Positions 32,106 to 42,478 are shown, counted from the first letter of the stretch. The stretch is 64,000 bases of DNA from Zasmidium citrigriseum (GCA_002786025.1 NHNW01000013.1:62001-126000); one strand, 5' to 3'. Translations and numbers: made by a program. Notes: a model not told the origin generated them from the sequence alone.

Positions 32106-33748
32106 TCAGAGCACCCATCGAAACCTCTCATTCTTCGGCCCCTCCTTCAACTGCTCCGTCGGCACATCCCTCGCCTTCAACTTAACTCCCTGCTTCAAAT
32201 TCCTCCTCTTATTATCAATCACCATCCAAAAGCCCAAACTCAACGTCAGCACGATTCCCGTGGCTCCAAACGCTGCCGTAGTCGCGAGGGCAGGAATGTA
32301 ATTCGGCGCATCCTGCGTCCGGAAAATGTTACTCGACACCACGCCCATCATATTCGCCACCGGCACGCCGATTGATGTGAGCAGGACTCGTCGGTTCTCG
32401 TCGGCGATGTTATTGTTATACCAGACGTCCAAAATGACGGAGGGCGCAGAGGTTCCCCAGGTCATCATGAAGCAGGCGTAGTAGGCGACTTGGAGGTTAT
32501 GTTCTACGTCGATGGAGGCGTAGATGATGAAGCCGCAGAATGTGAAGAAGAATCCTAGCGCGATGAAGGGGAAGCGCATGCGTGTGTAGTCGGAGGAGTA
32601 GGCGAGTATGAGCAGCATCACGGCCCCGGTGCAATTGGGCGCGACGGTGTAGAGGTTTGTTTTTATCGTTCCGTAGCCCAAGCGGCCGATGATTTGGGGC
32701 AGGAAGAGAGAGACGGATTGCAGCGGAATTCCGAGACACATCTGAATCGCCAGGATGACCCAGGAAGTGGGTTGTTTGAGGATTTTGAGCGCTTCGCGGA
32801 GGTTGAATTTCTCTTCCACGACGGCCGAGGAGTCGACTTGGATACGGTAGAAGGCGAGTTTCTTCTCCTCGGCGTTGAGGAAGCGCGCATGCTGCGCGGA
32901 ATAGGGGAGGAAGGTGAAGGCTACAATGGCGCCGAGGACCGTGAGGCCGCCTTCGAGAGCGAAAAGGTATTTCCAGCTTGGGAGGGCGCCGCCGTGAAGT
33001 TGGAACATTCCGAATGCGAGGAGGCCGCCGAAGGCGCCGGAGATGTTGCTCGCGGCGTAAAAGATTGCTAGACGGCGGGCGAGTTCTCCTCGGCGGTAGA
33101 ATTGGGTTTGGTAGTAGATAACGAGGGGGAAGAAGGCCGATTCTGCCATTCTGTTCCAAAGAGAAGAACGTTAGCTATGGTCTTTGTGCACGCCCTTTGC
33201 CTTATTTGAGCTTACCCGAGGAACCATCGCAATGCCATGAGTCCGCTCCAGTTGTAGGCCGTCGTGGTCAGGAGGGTCATGGATCCGAAGCAGAGCATCA
33301 TGAGAGGGAGCACGCGCGAGGGGCCGTAGATCTTTCCTGCCATGCCCAGGAAAGGCGCTGTAAGGACGTACGGGACGAAGAATATGGATAGAAGGATGTT
33401 GTCTGGACTGTATCAGTCTTGCGCTCTCATCTGGGGGATGCGGTGTCGATACTCACACTTATTCGTCCCAGCGAAACCAAGATCCTTTTCCAGTCCAGCG
33501 GTTTTGGCATTGCCCAAATTGGCCTTATCGAGCGAATTGAAGAGGTACATCATCGTCAAGAGCGGCAAGATTCTCAGGTCGAACTTCCAGAGCAGCGCCC
33601 GTTCGGCCTTCTTGTCGATGGTAAAGGTATCGCCATCTTCGGTGACCACGACTGTGTCGCCTTTCGCATCGGTCGTGATGCTGTGAGTCCGCTCCAGGCT
33701 GTCTTTGGCGCCGTCCTCGACCTCGGGGAGCTTGTTGATGTCCGCCAT
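32106..33748 (-). CDS. MFS transporter, Dal5/allantoate permease (ACS) type
   Basis: This is a major facilitator of the anion:cation symporter family, which takes up small organic acids, allantoate, vitamins or dipeptides across the plasma membrane. Exons 33748-33457, 33402-33216 and 33150-32106 join across introns of 54 and 65 nt, giving 507 residues. About twelve membrane helices are visible. The first loop has the usual family text (WKFDLRILPLLTMMYLFNSL, DKANLGNAKTAGL). Helices 4-5 carry GMAESAFFPLVIYY and FYRRGELARRLAIFYAASN. The substrate cannot be read from sequence. The gene converges with Jjj1, 137 bases apart. Confidence 0.9.
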
Positions 33749-34025
33749 CTTTCCAGCTCTTCACCACCCTCAAGAAAGTGTCGGAAACGATAAAGAGAGG
33801 AGTAAGAAGACGATGGCACGCCTGATATCCAACACAGAGAGAGAAACGCATTGGAATAGACTTTTGCTACCTTATCATCCCGCCGGCCGGCGAGGAGGCA
33901 CCTACGGCAGCACGAAGCTTGCCCGATCGGCGCATCCTGCATGAGCGATGCGCAAAGGTGTGTGAGGGATGATACAGCGTCAAAGGAATAGGTAACATTG
34001 ATAGAGTCGCATCGATAAGAGGAGT

Positions 34026-34045
34026 GGTATATAATACCTAACTAA
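34026..34045 (+). repeat. Left arm of 20-bp inverted repeat
   Basis: The sequence GGTATATAATACCTAACTAA is found here, with its exact reverse complement at 34385-34404. Confidence 0.8.
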
Positions 34046-34246
34046 GTTGTATACCAATAGATAAGCGTGGATAGAGTGAAAAGCGGGTCGAAAGCGGGCG
34101 GAAGGGCGTACCCGGGCCAATGAACCCGAGGTGGGTCTATAACAAAGCTAGTCGAGATAGCGTGGAACTTAAAATTTCATACACAATCCGCAGGACTCTT
34201 CGGGGTGCAATTAAGTCGAACAAGTCCGACGCACCCACTCGAGCCC

Positions 34247-34317
34247 ACCTAACCCTTCCCTAACCCTAACCCTAACTAACTAACCCTAACCCACTAACCC
34301 TAACCCATTGTTTAGGG
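34247..34317. repeat. Interstitial telomere-like repeat, degenerate (CCCTAA)n
   Basis: About nine full or broken CCCTAA units, with variants such as CTAACTAA and CCACTAA, run from 34247 to 34307. A single unit in the opposite sense (TTTAGGG) follows at 34311-34317. TTAGGG is the usual telomere unit of filamentous ascomycetes. Genes lie on both sides, so this is not a chromosome end in the present assembly. Confidence 0.85.
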
Positions 34318-34384
34318 AAAGAAACACAAGTTAAAGTTGAAGGTGCACGGTGCAGGTGGAATAGTGGGCCACAGGACCCACTAT

Positions 34385-34404
34385 TTAGTTAGGTATTATA
34401 TACC
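34385..34404 (-). repeat. Right arm of 20-bp inverted repeat
   Basis: The plus strand reads TTAGTTAGGTATTATATACC, the exact reverse complement of 34026-34045. Confidence 0.8.
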
Positions 34405-34863
34405 TCCCCCGATAAGAGAGTTGCCGCATCCCTGCCACGCCCGCCCGCTCCTTCTTCTCCCGGTGCCGAGGAGATCCCCGTCGGTTGCCTCCACAAATTT
34501 ACCCCGTGACGGGGATTGGGGAGAGATATCAACGACATCTCCTGCTTCTTGTCATACCAAGATTGCAAAATTTTCAGCAGATGACGATGTTATCATTTGT
34601 TTGGTTGTGGAACATCGCACTTGGCAGATACCTGTCTTGAAGTCCTGGATAGATCCTGCAAGAGAGCGACTACACGCTTCACCCGGACTTCTGATGACCA
34701 ATCTCTCTCGCAGAAGGTCAGATGCAGACAGGATGCTGGTGTCTAGCAATTGCCCAAAATGACGGCTTCATGCATCGCTATTATGGCTATGTTGTCCTGA
34801 CTGACCCTCCTGAAAGTACGTACTAATTCCCAATTGAAAGCAACATTCACCACTTTAAACCTC

Positions 34864-35703
34864 CTACATCTCCGTCTCCTTCTTCTCCTTCAAAATCCTC
34901 GTAAACTCCTCCAGACTCTCCCTCTTCAACTCCGGCACAAAACTCGGATGCATGACAAGATCCATCTTCTCACCCAAAGGTTCACCCGCCAACAACCGCC
35001 CCACGATATTCAGATCCATCATTTTCGTCCCCTTCAGCTCCTGCTGCAGAGCCCTCTGCGCCCTCTTCAGCCACTCCTTCAGGAGGCCCTCATACGAGTC
35101 TTCGTCGTCCTCTGGTTTCTGGGCGATCCAGCAGCATATGAACATGCGGTTCTTCTCGAGGACGATCCAGCTGGGACGTTGTGCGACTGTTAAGCCGGTT
35201 ATGGTTGGTCGACACCAGAGTTCGATGCGGGAGATCCATTTCATGTGGAGGCTGGTGGGTTTGGGGATTCCCCAGTTGGTGTAGACGAGGAATTCGTTGC
35301 GGCGGAAGAAGATTTCTGGGGCCTCGTCGTGGAATGTCTTGCAGGTCAGTATCACTGACATGAGGTCCCGGAAGGTTGTTGAGACGCCGCAGACTTCGCT
35401 GCCGGGTGGTGGTGTGGTTTTACCGGGGTCCTTTTTGCGACCGTAGGCGAAGTTGACGCGGACGGCGCGGGCGTATTTGTAGGGTGATTCGTGGTCGTAG
35501 AGGAGTTTGACTTGTTCGGGTTCGACGAGGAGGTGGTCGAAGACTTTGTCTCGGATTTCTCGTGGGAGGTCGAGCAGCGGCGAGGGAGCTTCAGGATCGT
35601 ATTCATAGGTGGAAGAAGACGTATTTTCTGACACTTCTCGAGTGGGATCATCGCTGGGCGGAGGAGTGTAGTCGACCAGTTGCCTGGCCGTTCTAGGCGC
35701 CAT
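34864..35703 (-). CDS. F-box-like protein (DUF7730 type)
   Basis: From ATG 35703 (MAPRTARQL) the frame encodes 279 residues. The frame stays open upstream to an ATG at 35940, which would add 79 residues with one hydrophobic helix; I prefer the shorter form because the domain then starts at a normal distance. The F-box-like motif is SPLLDLPREIRDKVFDHLLV. The second signature is ILTCKTFHDEAPEIFFRRNE, the same order as in the gene at 14628-15533. A conserved WISRIELWCRP and a central strand (WIVLEKNRMFICCWIA) follow. No other domain is visible and the function is unknown. Confidence 0.72.
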   Translation of the reverse strand: MAPRTARQLVDYTPPPSDDPTREVSENTSSSTYEYDPEAPSPLLDLPREIRDKVFDHLLVEPEQVKLLYDHESPYKYARAVRVNFAYGRKKDPGKTTPPPGSEVCGVSTTFRDLMSVILTCKTFHDEAPEIFFRRNEFLVYTNWGIPKPTSLHMKWISRIELWCRPTITGLTVAQRPSWIVLEKNRMFICCWIAQKPEDDEDSYEGLLKEWLKRAQRALQQELKGTKMMDLNIVGRLLAGEPLGEKMDLVMHPSFVPELKRESLEEFTRILKEKKETEM

Positions 35704-36258
35704 CATGAGATCCAAACAAAACGACAGAAAGCCGTTTTTCATGATCCTGTGTACCCTCTCTCCGTTCGATGTCTTTCTGCGATCTCGAATAGCTTCAAGT
35801 GTTCGGACCAGATTGGAGAGAGCGAGGAGGCCCGTAACCACTCCGACGAGGGGACGCAGAAGGCCCATTTCGATCGTGTTGCGCCAAGACATCTGTCCGT
35901 GGTATACAACAAGTCGAATTAGCAAATACGACAGCCTCATTCGTGAAGTTCTGCTTATCACCTTTCAAAATGCCAAGGATCCACTAGCCGTCGTCACATG
36001 CAAAGTCTAAGCTCCAACTTACCACCAAGAAGGGACCAGCTTATGAGCTCCCCATTACCAGGATCCAGACTGGATGCTCGACCACAAAGTCTGAGTATTT
36101 TATTAATTGTTCATAGGTAGCCACCAAGATAATTTTGAAAGACTTACCTGGACTTGTAATAAAAGCCACCTTCCGCTCTCACTCATCCCCCGTCCCATCC
36201 ATCCCAAATCTTCAACTTCAACTTTCGACCACCAACCACTCCCACTCCCACAACCACC

Positions 36259-36313
<55 letters not shown>

Positions 36314-36315
36314 CC
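35704..36315. other. Intergenic region and leader of the small secreted protein gene
   Basis: This region lies between two divergent genes. Its last 150 bases are C/A-rich and end in the (CAA)18 tract listed separately, directly before a start codon. No further gene was recognised; the open frames through the CAA tract are artefacts of the repeat. Confidence 0.45.
36260..36313 (+). repeat. (CAA)18 microsatellite directly before a start codon
   Basis: Eighteen perfect CAA units end two bases before ATG 36316. The repeat is thus expected at the very end of the 5' untranslated leader. A CAA leader is unstructured and contains no upstream ATG. Confidence 0.9.
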
Positions 36316-36940
36316 ATGCACTTCACCACCCTCCTCACCGCGCTCCTCAGCGCCACAACAACCCTCGCCCTCCCAGCACCTCACATCCCCGACGCCCTCA
36401 CCATCAACACCACCACCCACAACATCACCATGGACCCCTCATCCTTCGCCAACATGTCCCTCACCCCACGCCACGACTCCGACGGCACGCCCTGGGACAA
36501 AAAGAAAATCAAAATCTGGACCTACGCCAAAGAAGGATTCTCCTGCGGCGGCCACAGGCCGCAGTCAAAACATAACCTCAAACCCGTACGTCCCTTCACC
36601 CACCCACCCATCCTCTGACATCCATACTGACTTTGTTGACTAGTTCAAATGCAAGTCCTTCGGCATCTTCGACCGTTTCGAAGAAGTCGAGTTCGAGTTG
36701 CCGAAAGAAGTCCACGAGCAGGGCATTAACTGCGAGTTGATCTTTTGGGCTGGGAGTGGGTGTGATGGCGATGAGTTGGCGAGTAAGTTTCCTTTTATCT
36801 TCGTGTTGCTTTGAGTAGAGGATCATGGCTAACGCTATTGTGAAGGGAAATCGAATGCCAACGAGAGGCCTTACTGCGGGAACTGGGTTGGCAACATCGT
36901 GGAGGAGAGTTCGTGCATGCCTAGATGCTATAAGCCTTGA
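36316..36940 (+). CDS. Small secreted cysteine-rich protein
   Basis: Three exons (36316-36585, 36644-36782, 36846-36940) join in frame across introns of 58 and 63 nt to give 167 residues. A signal peptide (MHFTTLLTALLSATTTLALP) is followed by a Thr/Asn-rich stretch with several N-glycosylation sites (NTTTHNIT, NMS). The mature domain has seven cysteines (FSCGG, FKCKS, NCELI, GCDGD, YCGNW, SCMPR, RCYKP). The C-terminus is short and basic. No known family is recognised. Size, secretion signal and cysteine content are those of effector-like or antimicrobial small secreted proteins, but that role is an inference. Confidence 0.82.
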
Positions 36941-37138
36941 AGCGTCAGGAGGTAGGCGCAAGTGTGATTCGAATCGTGTAGGCGTTATCAGGTGGAAGTG
37001 TATTTTGGAATGCTCTGTGAGACAGCAGAGTCAGCAGTAGCATCTGCAAGTCTATGTCTAGGATACCTCGTATGAGTCGTCATAATCGTACAGCGTTAAA
37101 TCGTCAGCAAACTTTTGAAAACCCGCTGCTCCCCACGC

Positions 37139-39817
37139 TTAGACTATCGACCAAAGCATACCACCGCCGTTACTCTTGACCTTGCCCTGACTCTCCATGT
37201 CGTCGAGCAGCCATCGCACGTCATCGTCGCCGTAGTTGAAGTCCGGAAGCACCATCTTGAGCATTCCGGTGATGCCCATCATACCCCCTATCTCTTTCGC
37301 GCCCTGGTTGCGCAACATGCCTTCGATGAAGTTCTGATACATCATAGCATTCTCCTGAAGTTGAGTGTTCTCCGCTTGCACCCCAACCAAAGCCGAAAGA
37401 TCAGCTTGGCTATCTTCCACGTGATCCACTTCCATGTCCAGTCGTTCAAGAACGCCGAACCTGCCCGAGGACTTCTCATACAGCACACGCTTGCCAATCC
37501 AGTAGCTCACGGCGCTGAGAACGAGGTCTTCATCCATACTCAATGAGCTCACGAGCTCTGCGACTGTTGTACCAGCTTCGTTATCGTATTCAAAATGTCC
37601 GAAGGCGTCGATCAGAGCGACCTTCCACTCTTCAATGTCATTCTCGTCGAATGTTCGATCTTCAAACTCCAGCCTGACGCTTGCAGTGCCTGCTCCATGT
37701 TTCCACTCCAGGTTTCGCTGACCGCTAATAGCGGTGAATGCCTGTTCATACTGTGCCATGTACTGCTTGACTTGCTCGGGGATCTTGAAGTTCAGCTCAC
37801 GCATCTGAGGCCAGAAGTAGCCGGAGATGATCTTGGCCTCGAAGTGCACCCCGACGTCCTCAGTAGCGGAAGAAGCTTGTGCAGTGTCGGGCGCCAGAAC
37901 TGCACCTTTGGGGAAGTAAAGACCATTGCGACTCTTGGCGACTACCTGCAAGATAGCAGTAAGCTCGCTCCGCTCCAGGCGTCCTCTGAACTTCGCCCAC
38001 AAAGAATGGCCAGTAATGCCGCCGTTCGGCAGTGCCGCTTGCACATCCTTGGGCGTGGGCTTGGGAGCTCGTCGGGGCATATGCTGTGCTGGATTGATGC
38101 GTCTGTTGAGAGTCGTGGAATCACGCATGTCCTTGAGCATGACTTCGGCCTGTTGGAGCTTCGATGCATCAAGTCTTGACTTGAGAAGCTCGACCAGCCG
38201 AAGTTCTTTTGCAAGCTCGGCGTCTTTGACATGAATCAGGTGATCTCCGAAGGCTACAGCAAGAGCCTTGATGAAGTCGTCGGGATCGAAAAGACCAAGA
38301 ACGTACGCCACAATGTCGTCTGATTTTGACGACTTGTAGTTCGGTCCGGCGTCGATAGGATCGGGCACCCATTCCATATCGTCCCAGTTCGTCAGCCTGT
38401 CGTCCTGCGCGTCGACGGCGGAATTTGCGACTGCGATGGTGATGTCTGTACAGATCTTCTCTGGATCGTGTCCATGAACTTCGCCGCTCTCATCGACTTC
38501 AGCAAGAAAGCTGGCAGCGATGACTTGTACCGTATCTTCACGGTTGCGCAGATAGCTACGGATGGGTATTGCCACCTTGTCCAAAAGAACGCCACGAGCG
38601 TCCAGAAGCTTGAACACGCTGATGACATTGATGTAGACGCTCAGGATCTCGGTCGTGCTAGCGCCGGCATGGAGAAGACGATTTTGGATCTGATCTGAAA
38701 AGCTAGAGCAGAGCTGAACCTTCTCGCCTGCTCCGTTGGCATTGACGTACTCCCGAATGTCAAGGATTGCACCTTCACTGGCAGGCCAAGTGTTCACGTA
38801 GTCGAAGAGAACGCTGACACGCTGTCGACCAAAGCTTGAGACGGCCGCCGACATGAACTGCTCAGTGGAGAGATCAATGGTGGATTCGCCAGTCAGGGCG
38901 GCCACAGCTTGATGAATAGATGGCAGGAATTGGTGCTCGATCCAGTTGCGCAACTTCGCAATCACAGAAGTCTGGCGATTCCAATCGACTTGAAAGCATC
39001 GGCGTTCGACGGCTGGTCCTTCGAGGAACTTGTGTACAGCGTGAGCAAAAGCGCGCTGGCCGTGACTACCACCAAAGCCAATGTCTCGAAGTTCGCTCAG
39101 CGCATCTAGGTCCAATCGGACCCGACATTGGCAGAGGCCGCTCTTCAGACACTTTTCTGGATTGCTTGAGTCATCGAGACTTGACTTCATCGACTGGAAG
39201 AGGTAGCTGGCGAGGGATTTCTGTATTCTCTGGCGAGGAAGAGAGTTCAAGACCAAGACATGAAGGTCTTCTTTGATGCGAGCCATGAACTGGTCGATAC
39301 CATCGATATCTCGTTGTTGATCGCCGTAGCTGCCGGTGTTGAGATACAAATGTTGCGCCTGCCTGAGGACTTGGACCGTCTTCGAGAAGACTTCGCGGGT
39401 CTTGTCCACTGGAATCGGCTGTTGCCAGAATGAAAGCTCGGGCACGATGAAGTGTCGGAAGTGGGTGCTGATCTCATGCATGTACCAGTCAAAGAGGTCC
39501 TTGCGAGTCGTACTCGAGCTGAGAAGGAAGTGGAGCGCATGGTCAATGTCAGGGGATTGGGCCGAGTTTCTCGACTGCTCCGTCAGACCTGCTGAGAGAG
39601 TCAGAAACCGAGTCGCAATGCTCCATGCTCGATTGAGCTTTGCGGCCTCGTCAGCTGCGTTGCTGGGGACGTTGAAGCCGCCGAATGCGCCTCCAGGCGA
39701 GGCAAGCGTGCCGATGTTTGGCGTGGCTTCAGGTGTTGGCGTTGTGTGGTCTTTCGGCGGGAAAACGGAGGTGAAGATGCTGTCTCGAGGGGGCGATTGT
39801 ATCGTTGCGACAGCCAT
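37139..39817 (-). CDS. APC2: Anaphase-promoting complex subunit 2 (cullin-type)
   Basis: Apc2 is the cullin scaffold of the anaphase-promoting complex, the ubiquitin ligase that drives mitotic exit; with the RING subunit Apc11 it forms the catalytic core. One exon encodes 892 residues. The conserved central text EWVPDPIDAGPNYKSSKSDD with IVAYVLGLF marks the start of the cullin homology, which continues with RLVELLKSRLDASKLQQAEV, MLKDMRDS and the Apc11-contacting GYFWPQMRELNFKIPEQV. The C-terminal winged-helix ends the protein (MLKMVLPDFNYGDDDVRWLL, GKVKSNGGGMLWSIV). Length and motif order agree with the family and nothing is missing. Confidence 0.95.
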   Translation of the reverse strand: MAVATIQSPPRDSIFTSVFPPKDHTTPTPEATPNIGTLASPGGAFGGFNVPSNAADEAAKLNRAWSIATRFLTLSAGLTEQSRNSAQSPDIDHALHFLLSSSTTRKDLFDWYMHEISTHFRHFIVPELSFWQQPIPVDKTREVFSKTVQVLRQAQHLYLNTGSYGDQQRDIDGIDQFMARIKEDLHVLVLNSLPRQRIQKSLASYLFQSMKSSLDDSSNPEKCLKSGLCQCRVRLDLDALSELRDIGFGGSHGQRAFAHAVHKFLEGPAVERRCFQVDWNRQTSVIAKLRNWIEHQFLPSIHQAVAALTGESTIDLSTEQFMSAAVSSFGRQRVSVLFDYVNTWPASEGAILDIREYVNANGAGEKVQLCSSFSDQIQNRLLHAGASTTEILSVYINVISVFKLLDARGVLLDKVAIPIRSYLRNREDTVQVIAASFLAEVDESGEVHGHDPEKICTDITIAVANSAVDAQDDRLTNWDDMEWVPDPIDAGPNYKSSKSDDIVAYVLGLFDPDDFIKALAVAFGDHLIHVKDAELAKELRLVELLKSRLDASKLQQAEVMLKDMRDSTTLNRRINPAQHMPRRAPKPTPKDVQAALPNGGITGHSLWAKFRGRLERSELTAILQVVAKSRNGLYFPKGAVLAPDTAQASSATEDVGVHFEAKIISGYFWPQMRELNFKIPEQVKQYMAQYEQAFTAISGQRNLEWKHGAGTASVRLEFEDRTFDENDIEEWKVALIDAFGHFEYDNEAGTTVAELVSSLSMDEDLVLSAVSYWIGKRVLYEKSSGRFGVLERLDMEVDHVEDSQADLSALVGVQAENTQLQENAMMYQNFIEGMLRNQGAKEIGGMMGITGMLKMVLPDFNYGDDDVRWLLDDMESQGKVKSNGGGMLWSIV

Positions 39818-40221
39818 GTCTCATGTCGCAGTCGTTGTCATCAGCTCATAGAAGGTGTTGGTTGTTGCTGCGAGTCTATCGCGTTGAAGTTGAAGTCGCT
39901 CAATTGAGAAGTCGCGCGACAAGAAGGGAACGCGGTGTCACATGGCAGGCGCGAGCCACACTGACGGAACGGGACGAGCAGCACAGCCACGGATGACGTA
40001 CAGCCAAATCGAAACCAAGACCAAGAAGCTGGCCAGATCGCCAGGCAAACCAAAAGCACCACCGCTATATCTACCTGCTCTCCTAACAACACCTGCGAAA
40101 CCACCTACTACTCCACATCCATTGCCCTGACTTTGGAGCCTTTTCGCCTGCGACTACACCAGGCGACTCCAACCTCACTTCACCCAGAAGCTCCAAATTC
40201 GCGCAACTTTCGATCACCGCC
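39818..40221. other. Divergent promoter region, APC2 / phosphatidylserine synthase
   Basis: About 400 bases between two divergent housekeeping genes. A/C-rich leader sequence precedes the synthase start. Nothing else was seen. Confidence 0.45.
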
Positions 40222-41055
40222 ATGTCGAAGCGATCAAGCATGCCCAATGGCGTGGATAAGACCGTCAAGGAGGCCGCCAAAGAGCCCAGTGAGTAGCATG
40301 AAGTAAGCAAGGGCATGACGATCGTCTCTGACCACCTCACAGCCGAAGACAAGCAATCCCGCCTGCTCAACGATCCCAACCCAGGCCACTTCAGTTTAAT
40401 ACGTGCCTACCACCTCGCTGACCTCATCACTCTCATGAACGGCTTCTGTGGCGTCATGTCGATTCTCTCCTCCATGCGTTACGCCATGGGCTCGCCCAAC
40501 GAAACCGGAAACGCGTGGGCTGCCTTGGCGTTCATGCCCTTCGGCTTGTTCTTTGATTTCTTTGACGGCAAGGTTGCGAGATGGAGGAAGAAGAGCAGCT
40601 TGATGGGTGCGGAGCTTGACTCGCTGGCAGACTTGGTATGGTGGACAGATTTCGATGTGCGTGGTGGGGGCTAATGGGCAATACAGATCTCGTTCGGCGT
40701 GGCTCCTGCAGCCTGTGCTTTCTCTCTCGGCATGCACACCGCTATGGACCAGCTACTACTGACATGCTTCGTTCTGGCTGGACTCGCAAGATTGGCACGC
40801 TTCAACGTCACGACTGGCAACGTCCCAAAGGACGCGTCCGGCAAGGCAAAGTACTTTGAAGGACTGCCGATTCCAACGAGCCTGACCATCGCCGGTCTGA
40901 TGGCCTTCTGGGTCTCCAAAGGCTGGATCCAGCAAGACATCCCATACGGGACCATCGCTCAGGGTACACTCCTCGAATTCCACCCAATTGTTGGACTTTT
41001 CCTCGGCCACGCATGCTGCATGACGTCTAAGACGCTGCGCATCCCAAAGCCTTAA
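40222..41055 (+). CDS. CHO1: Phosphatidylserine synthase (CDP-diacylglycerol-serine O-phosphatidyltransferase)
   Basis: The enzyme makes phosphatidylserine from CDP-diacylglycerol and serine in the endoplasmic reticulum, the first step of the fungal route to phosphatidylethanolamine and -choline. Exons 40222-40288, 40343-40635 and 40687-41055 join across introns of 54 and 51 nt, giving 242 residues. The CDP-alcohol phosphotransferase signature is complete: Asp97-Gly98, Ala101-Arg102, Gly111, Asp115 and Asp119 ([20 protein letters not shown]). Several hydrophobic helices surround it ([29 protein letters not shown]). The text [20 protein letters not shown] just before TM1 is typical of the serine-specific branch. 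Close agreement in length supports the start. Confidence 0.94.
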
Positions 41056-41320
41056 GAAAGTCAACGAGCAACGACGAATTCGACGATCATATGCGGCGAG
41101 AATGGTCAATCAAAATTGCATTGAGGTCTTGAAAACGGGAGCGGGTTTGGCGCGGCTTGGCTGAAGATACCCTTTATAGTGTCTCCATTCAACATGAACA
41201 GTTCTTTCACGGACTGGGCAATCGAAATACGACTCATTGACGAAACAACTTGTTCAGATCTCTTAGTATCGTGACTTCATGCTAACTTGGGCGAACAGGC
41301 TATCCTGCTCACGATTCGGG

Positions 41321-42478
41321 CTATTCTCGATAATCAGCCAGCACTGCACTTCTAGTCGTGCTATTCGGGTCCAAGTATGGCGCCTCTCCAATACCAACGG
41401 CTCGGTTCCCAAACCTCTCTCCAAGACCTTCGTAATCGAAAGTGGCGGTATGGAATGCACACCTGTTATCCCAAATGGCTTTCCACTTCGTCAGCTTCAA
41501 TCTCACGAAAACCGTACTATTGTTGGGTCACTCACCAATATCATTCGGATTCCTCCACTTGAACCTCACAGTCAAGTCGTGGTTCTCATAAATAACATTC
41601 TTAAACGAATTCAACAACTTCTCCGACTCATCTGGATGCAACTCATTGATATACTTCGGGAACGGCCCAATCGCATATAGACTCTTCCATCCAGTCACCG
41701 GATTCGTCCTCACAATCGGATGCACCGTCGACAAATGCGGCCCGACATTCTTCTCACTGCCTCGTGGTCCGGTATGGACCTTGACATTCTCCGGATCCTG
41801 CTCGGCAGCTTTCAAGAATCCATCGCCGATGAACGTCGCTGTGAGACCTTCGAAGAACTTCTGGTAGGGTTGGGAGAAACGATCGAAAATCTCGTACCCG
41901 GAAGCCCAGAGCGTATCGCCACCGGTCTTGGGCAATTTCGTCAACCGCAGGGAAGTATAATCCGCCGGCACGGGCTCGAACTGGATATCACTATGCCACT
42001 GCGCGGAATCATACCTCCGTTTATCTTTCTGCATTTCGTGCCGGAACATTTTCTTGCGTGCTTCGGAGGAGATATGGCTGATCTGTGCATCTCCCACACC
42101 GAATTCGGAGGTGTTGTTCAGGACTGGGTGGATGTGCAGCGTGCTGTCCGAAGGTTTCCCTGTGAGTTGGCCCAGACGGTGGATGAGGTCTTTTTGGAGG
42201 TCGTTGGTGAGGTTGTCTTGGGACCGGAAGAAGACGACGCCGCGTTCGGAGATTGTTATTGCGAGGTCGCGGATCAAGGTGTCGGAGTTGGGGCTGTTGA
42301 GGAGGTCGTTTACGATGTTTGTGTTGAGGAATTCGCGGCCGATTATGGGGGTTGTGTCTTCGTAGGAGAATTTTTCGAGTTCGCCGGATTGTTTTAAGGG
42401 CTTCGGGTAGGTCTTCTGGCCATTGCCATCTGCTCTAGAGCGGAGAGGGAGGTCGTCTGATAGAATGCCGGGTGCCAT
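41321..42478 (-). CDS. TauD/TfdA-type 2-oxoglutarate dioxygenase
   Basis: These Fe(II)/2-oxoglutarate enzymes hydroxylate sulfonates such as taurine, or related small acids, releasing sulfite or similar products. Exons 42478-41536 and 41478-41321 join across a 57-nt intron, giving 366 residues. The unspliced frame stops just after NPNDI, whereas splicing restores NPNDIAIWDNRCAFHTAT. The iron ligands are His162 and Asp164 (QWHSDIQFEP) and His324 (FHTATFD); the 2-oxoglutarate-binding arginine is in the ERFGNRAVGIGEAP block. Fungi carry many such paralogues, so taurine is only the default substrate. Convergent with the phosphatidylserine synthase gene. Confidence 0.92.

Larger units (their letters stand above)
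34026..34404. mobile_element. Possible small non-autonomous element bounded by 20-bp inverted repeats
   Basis: The arms at 34026-34045 (GGTATATAATACCTAACTAA) and 34385-34404 are perfect reverse complements, 339 bases apart. The 379-bp unit has no open frame, is AT-rich at its ends, and carries telomere-like units inside. That is the size and form of a MITE, but I cannot find a clear target-site duplication next to the arms, so the transposon reading is tentative. A second short hairpin (AGTGGG...CCCACT, near 34362-34382) abuts the right arm. Confidence 0.45.
33749..34863. other. Gene-free 1.1-kb stretch with telomere-like and inverted repeats
   Basis: No coding gene was recognised here. The middle part (about 34000-34420) holds a 20-bp inverted repeat and, between its arms, degenerate telomere units; both are listed separately. 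The stretch from 34421 to 34863 contains only a short open frame (34337-34762) with no recognisable domain. Confidence 0.5.

Noticed and set aside
36107..36643. Open frames rich in Gln/Asn, Pro or Cys through the CAA tract
   Set aside because: They arise from reading the trinucleotide repeat in several frames; the real gene begins just after it.
36960..36985. A GATTCGAATC word resembling a tRNA T-arm
   Set aside because: No acceptor stem, anticodon arm or Pol III terminator fits around it; no tRNA gene was found in the window by eye.
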